5,467 bases of DNA from Bacteroidota bacterium (GTDB lineage Bacteria; Bacteroidota; Bacteroidia; Flavobacteriales_D; Crocinitomicaceae), in assembly GCA_024280195.1 (NCBI GenBank), contig JAJRQP010000262.1, positions 1-5,467 of the forward strand. The letters are read 5' to 3'. The stretch's first letter is position 1, and each line of letters opens with the position of its first letter. The notes under the pieces were generated by a model that worked only from the letters and a program-made list of their open reading frames with translations, had not been told where the DNA came from and did not search any database. Shown here piece by piece: positions 1-3,921 of this stretch. The position numbers and the translations under genes are program-made.

Positions 1-3
1 CTC

Positions 4-17
4 TTTCAATATTGAAA
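4..17. repeat. 14-bp perfect palindrome upstream of the VOC gene
   Basis: The sequence TTTCAATATTGAAA is its own reverse complement. It lies about 50 bases upstream of the putative -7 box of the VOC gene. It could be an operator for a dimeric regulator, or a chance AT-rich palindrome at the edge of an unseen upstream gene. No second copy was noticed in the window. Confidence 0.3.
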
Positions 18-68
18 TTATCTATTGCCAAATAGCAACTATCAATAATTTCACAGTAAGTATAGCAA

Positions 69-76
69 TAACTTTG
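69..76 (+). promoter_or_regulatory. Putative Bacteroidota -7 promoter element of the VOC gene
   Basis: TAACTTTG matches the TAnnTTTG consensus of the Bacteroidota primary sigma factor exactly. It ends 23 bases before the ATG at 100, giving a short A-rich leader of roughly 15-20 nt. The -33 region (near 49-51, TTT) is only a weak match to TTG. The call rests on the motif and its position. Confidence 0.5.
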
Positions 77-99
77 GAGAAACAAATAAACAAAACACT

Positions 100-519
100 A
101 TGAAAACACAAAAAATATATTTAGAACATGCCAATATCACGGTAGGGAATTTACAAAGAGCCATTCATTTTTTTCAAACGGCGTTTCCACATTTTGTAAT
201 AAGAGCAAAAGGGAATGAAACGAGAGAATGGGTTCATCTTGGTGATGACTCAACATACATTGCTATCAATCAGTTTGCTGGAAAAACAATTTTAGAGAGA
301 GAGAATTACGATGATTTAGGAATCAATCACATTGGTTTTGTGGTGGAAGATGTTGATGCAATCAGCAAGCAACTCCTTGGCGCAGGATACAAAAGAGATT
401 ACCCGAGGCAAGAAGAGAAGTTTAGAACGCGGGAATATTTTGCGGACGATGATGGAAATGAGTTTGAATTCGTTCAGTATTTAAGCGATAAGATCGAAGA
501 ACGTAATTTTAATGACTAG
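100..519 (+). CDS. VOC family protein (glyoxalase/bleomycin-resistance/dioxygenase fold)
   Basis: A 139-residue protein of the vicinal oxygen chelate superfamily, whose members are metal-dependent lyases, isomerases, dioxygenases or drug-binding resistance proteins. Two beta-alpha-beta-beta-beta modules are visible. The first begins with LEHANITV (residues 8-15). The second begins with NHIGFVVEDVDA (76-87) and ends in the family-typical DDDGNEFEFVQY (116-127). Plausible metal ligands are H10, H77 and E123, with a residue near Y53 possibly completing the site. The length is normal for a single-domain VOC protein, which usually dimerises. There is no signal peptide, so it should be cytosolic. 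The ATG at 100 starts just before the first beta strand, in an A-rich context with a -7 box upstream. The substrate cannot be read from the sequence. The gene converges with the SPFH operon, so no pathway link is apparent. Confidence 0.88.
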   Translation: MKTQKIYLEHANITVGNLQRAIHFFQTAFPHFVIRAKGNETREWVHLGDDSTYIAINQFAGKTILERENYDDLGINHIGFVVEDVDAISKQLLGAGYKRDYPRQEEKFRTREYFADDDGNEFEFVQYLSDKIEERNFND

Positions 520-525
520 AGGTTA

Positions 526-643
526 AGGAATCAATGATTTAAGGTTTTAATGATTCAAGGAGGAAATAAATTCTTAAAAAAAATGATTTAATGAGTTGCA
601 CCTATTATGGGCAATCATTAAATCATTCATTCCTTAAATCATT
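526..643. repeat. AATGATTTAA-type nested inverted repeats in convergent intergenic region
   Basis: This gap between the VOC gene and the SPFH operon is built largely from variants of AATGATTTAA. AATGATTTAAGG at 533-544 is perfectly complementary to 632-643. AATGATTTAATGA at 582-594 is perfectly complementary to 615-627, nested inside the first pair. Related partial copies occur at 549-556. The whole stretch could fold into one long structure. It resembles a small intergenic repeat more than coding DNA, and no ORF spans it. Confidence 0.6.
574..627 (-). terminator. Probable intrinsic terminator of the SPFH operon
   Basis: Read on the minus strand, a stem of 13 bp (615-627 with 582-594), extended by 4 bp past a single bulge (596-599 with 611-614), encloses an 11-nt loop. 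It is followed directly by a T run complementary to the A tract at 576-581. It begins about 33 nt after the stop codon of the SPFH gene, a suitable spacing. The stem is AT-rich, which lowers confidence. On the + strand no U tract follows, so it is a poor terminator for the VOC gene. Confidence 0.5.
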
Positions 644-660
644 AGTTCATTGTAACAATA

Positions 661-1533
661 CTACTTGTACCCTTTCAAAACAGATACTCCGGCACCGAAA
701 ACATTAGATTCTCCATAAGGTGAACCTACTCCGTCCCATTTTTCCCATTTTTTAAGTTCAATATAAGCAGGGCTTTTCGCAATTTGTGATGCCTCCAACA
801 TAATTGCTTCTGCCTTAAACCTTGCAGATACAACCAATGAAGAATCCCCTCTTGCTTTCTCTATTCTTGCATTTGCTAAGTACTCTTGCTCTTTTTGCGT
901 TTCTTTTGCTGTAAGGTTTTTTTGCTTCTGCGTTTCCTTATTGACAATTTCTTGTGCAATATTTGCAGGCAAATCAACATCCTTGATTTCGATGTATTCT
1001 AACACCAAGTGATTATCCGTAAATTCTTTTCGTAACTTTTCTACGATTTCACCTTCCAATGCATTCCTTTTAGTACTGTATACCTCTTCGTATGTGTACT
1101 TCCCTATTACATCTTTAATTGCACCTTGTGATTTATCGTCAATAAAAGTAATGTATCCTTTACCCCATTGAAGGTGTAATTGCGAAGACTTCCCTCTTTG
1201 TACAGAATAGTTAACAGCAATTTCCACAGTAATATCTGTACCATTCTTATCCATAACCGTTGAACGGTATGTTTGTGATTGTTGAAGCACATTATAAGTA
1301 ATCATCTCATTCCAAGGCGCAATAAATTGCGTTCCTTCAACATAACTTTTCTCTGTATCAACACCACCTCCATAAGGTCGGTAAATAAACCCTTCTTCTC
1401 CAGGTTCTACATCTTGCCATGACATTAAAAACATCACTACTAAAATTAATCCTAACACACCAAAAGCTACGTACTTTCCTAGTTTTTTAGGATCAATGTT
1501 AAAATCGGGCATTTCTCTTCTAAAATCATTCAT
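661..1533 (-). CDS. Prohibitin-type SPFH/Band 7 domain membrane protein
   Basis: A 290-residue SPFH (stomatin, prohibitin, flotillin, HflK/C) protein. A short charged cytoplasmic start (1-19) is followed by one membrane segment (about 20-39). The Band 7 domain covers about 42-200. Its typical elements are VEPGEEGFIYRPYGGG (42-57), EGTQFIAPW (66-74), NGTDITVEIAVNYSV (97-111) and VDLPANIAQEIVNKETQ (186-202). A Lys/Glu/Gln/Ala-rich coiled coil runs from about 198 to 250. The C-terminal IELKKWEKWDG (258-268) resembles the end of prohibitins. Such proteins form large membrane-anchored oligomers that organise lipid domains or control membrane proteases such as FtsH. Which role applies here is not visible. 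The start at 1533 overlaps the stop of the upstream 65-residue gene, implying coupled translation. An alternative ATG at residue 8 is less likely, because it would lose the overlap. Confidence 0.9.
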   Translation of the reverse strand: MNDFRREMPDFNIDPKKLGKYVAFGVLGLILVVMFLMSWQDVEPGEEGFIYRPYGGGVDTEKSYVEGTQFIAPWNEMITYNVLQQSQTYRSTVMDKNGTDITVEIAVNYSVQRGKSSQLHLQWGKGYITFIDDKSQGAIKDVIGKYTYEEVYSTKRNALEGEIVEKLRKEFTDNHLVLEYIEIKDVDLPANIAQEIVNKETQKQKNLTAKETQKEQEYLANARIEKARGDSSLVVSARFKAEAIMLEASQIAKSPAYIELKKWEKWDGVGSPYGESNVFGAGVSVLKGYK

Positions 1534-1723
1534 TTTTGTTTGCTTTATTTTTTCTTATTAAAAATTCTATTACCAAATAACTTGTACCTATTACCAAGCC
1601 TAATGCTAGCACCTTAATAAATGGAGGTCCTTTCATTAAAAACTTGAAAGACAGAAAAAATACAGCTCCGATGATTACGATTCCAAAAAGTAACTGGAAA
1701 ATAAATTGTGTCTTCTTATCCAT
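1526..1723 (-). CDS. Small two-helix membrane protein, coupled to the SPFH gene
   Basis: A 65-residue protein with a short lysine-bearing N-terminus (MDKK), a hydrophobic segment at about 7-28, a short turn with KGPP (31-34), a second hydrophobic segment at about 36-56, and a basic tail (RKNKANKNE, 57-65). The charges suggest a helical hairpin with both ends in the cytoplasm. I do not recognise a named family. Its TGA overlaps the SPFH start codon in ATGAATGA on the minus strand, so the two proteins are probably made together. By analogy, SPFH proteins of other groups are often encoded beside a small membrane partner of the NfeD family. This protein is too short to carry the OB-fold of classical NfeD, so it would be a different kind of partner. 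Existence of the gene is well supported by the overlap and the promoter position. Its function is inferred only from context. Confidence 0.75.
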   Translation of the reverse strand: MDKKTQFIFQLLFGIVIIGAVFFLSFKFLMKGPPFIKVLALGLVIGTSYLVIEFLIRKNKANKNE

Positions 1724-1742
1724 AGATATTGTTTTTCGTGGT

Positions 1743-1750
1743 TAAAGATA
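1743..1750 (-). promoter_or_regulatory. Putative -7 element of the small membrane protein/SPFH operon
   Basis: On the minus strand TATCTTTA matches seven of eight positions of TAnnTTTG. It ends 19 bases before the ATG at 1723, similar to the spacing in front of the VOC gene. No convincing -33 TTG was found at the expected distance, so the assignment rests on the -7 match and location. Confidence 0.35.
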
Positions 1751-1804
1751 AAGAGTAATAATTGATTTAAGTCGATAATTCGTAAAAATGGTTGGTATTA
1801 GTTA

Positions 1805-2135
1805 GGAAAGGGAGTGTGGAAGTGTGGAGTGTGGAGTGAAGTGGATTCCTGTTAAGATTATGAATTATGAATTATTGAAGTAGTGGAGTGATGAAGTAGG
1901 GAACGGACATAGAGATGGGAGTCGAGATGGGAGTGTGGAGTGAAGTAGATTCCTGTTAGGATTATGAATTATGAATTATTGAAGTAGTGGAGTGTGGAAG
2001 TGTGGAAGTGTGAAGTGTGAAGTGTGGAGTGAAGTGGATTCCTGTTAGAATTATGAATTATGAAGTAGAGGAGTGTGGAGTGATGAAGTAGGGAACGGAC
2101 ATCGAGCGGGAGTCGAGATGGGAGTATGGAGTGAA
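1805..2135. repeat. Modular degenerate repeat array, strongly G-skewed
   Basis: This region between the divergent SPFH operon and the exonuclease gene is built from repeated modules. Module A (GTGTGGAGTGAAGT, then GGATTCCTGTTA, then ATTATGAATTATGAA and GTAGTGGAGTG) occurs at about 1829-1890, 1933-1994 and 2022-2075. The third copy lacks 8 bases. Module B (GATGAAGTAGGGAACGGACAT, then GTCGAGATGGGAGT) occurs at about 1889-1934 and 2081-2126, 192 bases apart. Module B is absent after the second A copy, where short GTGTGGAA and GTGTGAA units stand instead. By hand count 1801-2130 holds 128 G but only 14 C on the + strand. Stops occur in all frames, so it is non-coding. Its role is unknown. Confidence 0.85.
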
Positions 2136-2185
2136 ATTAAAAAAGACCATCATAAAACATACGAAGTTATACGCTTCATTTTAAC

Positions 2186-2193
2186 TATCTTTG
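2186..2193 (+). promoter_or_regulatory. -7 promoter element abutting the exonuclease/GIY-YIG start codon
   Basis: TATCTTTG is an exact match to TAnnTTTG. It ends only three bases before the ATG at 2197 and covers the alternative TTG at 2191. In Bacteroidota the element is centred near -7, so transcription would begin at about 2197-2200, that is, at or next to the A of the ATG. No clear TTG was found for the -33 element (GTTAT near 2165-2169 is the closest). If the box is used, the mRNA is leaderless or nearly so. Confidence 0.5.
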
Positions 2194-2196
2194 CAC

Positions 2197-3567
2197 ATGC
2201 TTTTTGCAATTTGCGATATCGAAACAACTGGTGGAAGTCCAAAAGACTCTAAAATAACGGAGATTGCTATCTATAAACACGATGGTGAAAAAGTGATTGA
2301 TTCGTATGAAACATTGGTCAATCCAGAGATGCCAATCCCTCCTTTTATTGTGAACCTTACCGGAATTAGTGATAGAATGGTGGAGAATTCTCCTCGTTTT
2401 TTTGAGATTGCAAAAGACATTCTAGCGTTTACCAAAGGTTGTGTTTTTGTTGCTCATAATGTGGCATTTGATTACGGCATTTTAAGAACAGAATTTAGAT
2501 CTTTAGGTTTCGATTACCGATTGCCGCATCTTTGCACAGTTCGTGCTTCGCGTTTTGTGATTCCTGGTCATGATTCCTATTCTCTCGGTAAACTTACTAG
2601 AGCATTGGGTATTGATTTAGTAGGTCGTCACAGAGCCGGTGGGGATGCATTGGCAACTGCTCATCTGTTTTCACTAATTTATGAGAAAGACCCGAATAAT
2701 TTAGAGACCTTTATTCAGCAGGAATTGAATCCTAAGAAATTGCATCCTAATCTAGCAATAGATGTTATCGACAATTTACCCAACAAAATAGGTGTCTATC
2801 GCTTTTACAACGATGCCAATCAGTTAATATACATTGGCAAAAGCATACACATTAAAAAACGTGTAGAGCAACATTTTCGCAACCTGAAAACGAAGAAAGG
2901 AATTCAAATGCAACTAGAAATCGCACGAATAGAATTTGAGTTGACCGGTTCTGAATTAATTGCCTTACTGCTGGAATCGCAATTAATTAAAAAATATACG
3001 CCCATTTACAATCGCTCATTAAAAAGAAGTCGATCGCCTTATGGTTTATTTCACTACATAGACGGAAATGGTTATATCAGATTATACGTAGGTCAAACAG
3101 CAAAAATAACAGAGGCACCTTTAGCTTCTTTTTCTTCCAAGAAAGAAGGGAATGGTTTTGTTGAGAAACTGGTAGAGAAGAATCAACTGTGCAAGAAACT
3201 CTGTGATTTGTACACGACTTCAACATCTTGTTTTCAATACGAAATCAAAGAGTGCAAAGGCGCTTGTGTTCAGAAAGAATCGGCTGAAGAGTACAATAAG
3301 AGAGTACAGATTGTTATCAATGGATTGAACCTCAATGAAGCCACTTTCTATATTGTTGACAAAGGCAGAGAAAGAAACGAAAAGAGCATTGTGTTTGTTA
3401 AAAATGGCTCTTTGCGAGGATATGGTTATGCACCGTTTCACTTTAACAGAAAAAAACCGAAAGACTGGGAAGAATTTATTGACCTAGTAGAAGAAGATAA
3501 AGATGCTAGAACTATTTTGAAGTTGTTTTTGAGGAAAAACAAGAAGCATGAGGTTGTTTATTTGTGA
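2197..3567 (+). CDS. DnaQ-like DEDDh exonuclease fused to UvrC/Cho-type GIY-YIG nuclease
   Basis: A 456-residue two-nuclease protein, probably acting in DNA repair. Residues 3-165 form a 3'-5' exonuclease of the Pol III epsilon type: DIETTG (D7, E9), HNVAFD (H87, D92) and HRAGGDA (H145, D150) give the full DEDDh set. Residues about 194-272 form a GIY-YIG domain like the UvrC N-terminus: GVY (199-201), YIG (212-214), R222 and metal ligand E260 in LLLE. The remainder, 273-456, resembles Cho-like proteins, with C331, C335, C344, C352 and C356 before a YNKRV motif. The UvrC RNase H-like domain and helix-hairpin-helix domain are absent. Fusions of this kind are known in other bacteria, for example the mycobacterial epsilon-exonuclease/Cho proteins. 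I chose the ATG at 2197 over TTG 2191. An in-frame stop lies at 2182-2184, the TTG falls inside the promoter box, and family members begin two or three residues before the first motif. The gene appears monocistronic. Confidence 0.92.
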   Translation: MLFAICDIETTGGSPKDSKITEIAIYKHDGEKVIDSYETLVNPEMPIPPFIVNLTGISDRMVENSPRFFEIAKDILAFTKGCVFVAHNVAFDYGILRTEFRSLGFDYRLPHLCTVRASRFVIPGHDSYSLGKLTRALGIDLVGRHRAGGDALATAHLFSLIYEKDPNNLETFIQQELNPKKLHPNLAIDVIDNLPNKIGVYRFYNDANQLIYIGKSIHIKKRVEQHFRNLKTKKGIQMQLEIARIEFELTGSELIALLLESQLIKKYTPIYNRSLKRSRSPYGLFHYIDGNGYIRLYVGQTAKITEAPLASFSSKKEGNGFVEKLVEKNQLCKKLCDLYTTSTSCFQYEIKECKGACVQKESAEEYNKRVQIVINGLNLNEATFYIVDKGRERNEKSIVFVKNGSLRGYGYAPFHFNRKKPKDWEEFIDLVEEDKDARTILKLFLRKNKKHEVVYL

Positions 3568-3667
3568 TGAAACTTAATCTACTCCCTTTCTTCGAAGCAA
3601 AATATGTTGTTCTTATCAAAGCGCATTGGAAATAACATCGGGACATTTCAACTTGAATTTTCGTTAA

Positions 3668-3717
3668 GAATTAAAAGCTGTTTGATCCGTCTTTTTGACG
3701 GAGAGTTCTTTTAATTC
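3668..3717 (+). terminator. Nested hairpin, possible terminator of the exonuclease/GIY-YIG gene
   Basis: An outer 10-bp perfect stem (GAATTAAAAG at 3668-3677 with 3708-3717) encloses an inner 6-bp stem (TCCGTC at 3686-3691 with GACGGA at 3697-3702) around a TTTTT loop. On the + strand the inner hairpin is followed by GAG and then TTCTTTT, which could serve as a weak U tract about 140 nt after the exonuclease stop. The same T-rich stretch is part of the outer stem, so the two readings compete. Another upstream segment, CTTGAATT at 3652-3659, can instead pair with AATTCAAG at 3713-3720. Terminator, structured RNA or protein site all remain possible. Confidence 0.35.
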
Positions 3718-3729
3718 AAGAAAAGAAAG

Positions 3730-3804
3730 CTAGAAATAATCAGTAGAGGAAACAATCCAGTTACCTACTATCATCACCATCACCAATCCTACAAACAACA
3801 TCAT
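3730..3804 (-). CDS. Possible 24-residue single-helix membrane peptide
   Basis: A minus-strand ORF starting with two consecutive ATGs (3804 and 3801) and ending in TAG at 3730. It encodes a peptide beginning MMLFVGLVMVMIVGNW and ending SSTDYF: one continuous hydrophobic stretch of about 16 residues with a short polar tail, as expected for a tiny inner-membrane protein. A purine-rich GAGAGAAAG lies just upstream of the start. No good -7 box was found; TTCCTTTA near 3829-3836 is a poor match. The ORF lies after the secDF terminator, so it would need its own promoter. A nested hairpin follows its stop closely. I do not recognise a family, and an ORF this short can arise by chance. Confidence 0.28.
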   Translation of the reverse strand: MMLFVGLVMVMIVGNWIVSSTDYF

Positions 3805-3864
3805 AACTTTCTCTCTTTATTACTAAGACGTAAAGGAAGATTGCTCCGTTGAGTTTTAGCGCAC

Positions 3865-3897
3865 AAAAAAACCGTCCTTTTATTAAAAGGACGGTTT
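3865..3897 (-). terminator. Strong intrinsic terminator of secDF
   Basis: AAACCGTCCTTTT at 3869-3881 pairs perfectly with 3885-3897 (13 bp, 3-nt loop). On the minus strand the stem runs straight into a run of seven T (complement of 3865-3871). It begins 24 nt after the secDF stop codon. The + strand side has only a short T stretch after the stem, so any action on transcripts from the exonuclease gene would be weaker. Confidence 0.9.
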
Positions 3898-3921
3898 CAT
3901 TGATTTAAGTATTACTTTCTA

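Larger units (their letters stand above)
3568..3921. other. Intergenic region between convergent exonuclease and secDF genes
   Basis: 354 bases without a recognised gene. It contains a nested inverted repeat (3652-3720), a possible 24-codon minus-strand ORF (3730-3804) and the secDF terminator (3865-3897), each listed separately. A 22-codon ORF at 3567-3635 on + overlaps the exonuclease stop as TGATG, but has no other support. I see nothing else in this stretch. Confidence 0.6.

Noticed and set aside
1107..1292. 61-codon minus-strand frame inside the SPFH gene, and 73-codon antisense frame at 3220-3441 inside the exonuclease/GIY-YIG gene
   Set aside because: Both overlap well-supported conserved coding sequence in another frame and show no recognisable protein features.
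1805..2135. CRISPR array or mobile element ends
   Set aside because: Modules are irregular in length and spacing, there are no unique spacers of constant size, no palindromic repeat ends, no terminal inverted repeats, no transposase and no adjacent cas genes.
2191..2196. TTG at 2191 as the start of the exonuclease/GIY-YIG protein
   Set aside because: The TTG lies within the exact TAnnTTTG box and adds only two residues. The ATG at 2197 fits the family N-terminus better.
2197..3567. Homing endonuclease or mobile-element origin of the GIY-YIG domain
   Set aside because: The domain has the UvrC/Cho form (LLLE-x-x-LIKKY-x-P-x-YN) and is fused to a DnaQ exonuclease followed by the Cho-like cysteine region. 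This is a repair-protein architecture, with no intron or inserted gene around it.
3567..3635. 22-codon ORF on + overlapping the exonuclease stop as TGATG
   Set aside because: The overlap suggests coupling, but the peptide is short, mixed in composition and unlike any family I know. Random ORFs of this size are common. Kept only as a remark under the intergenic region.
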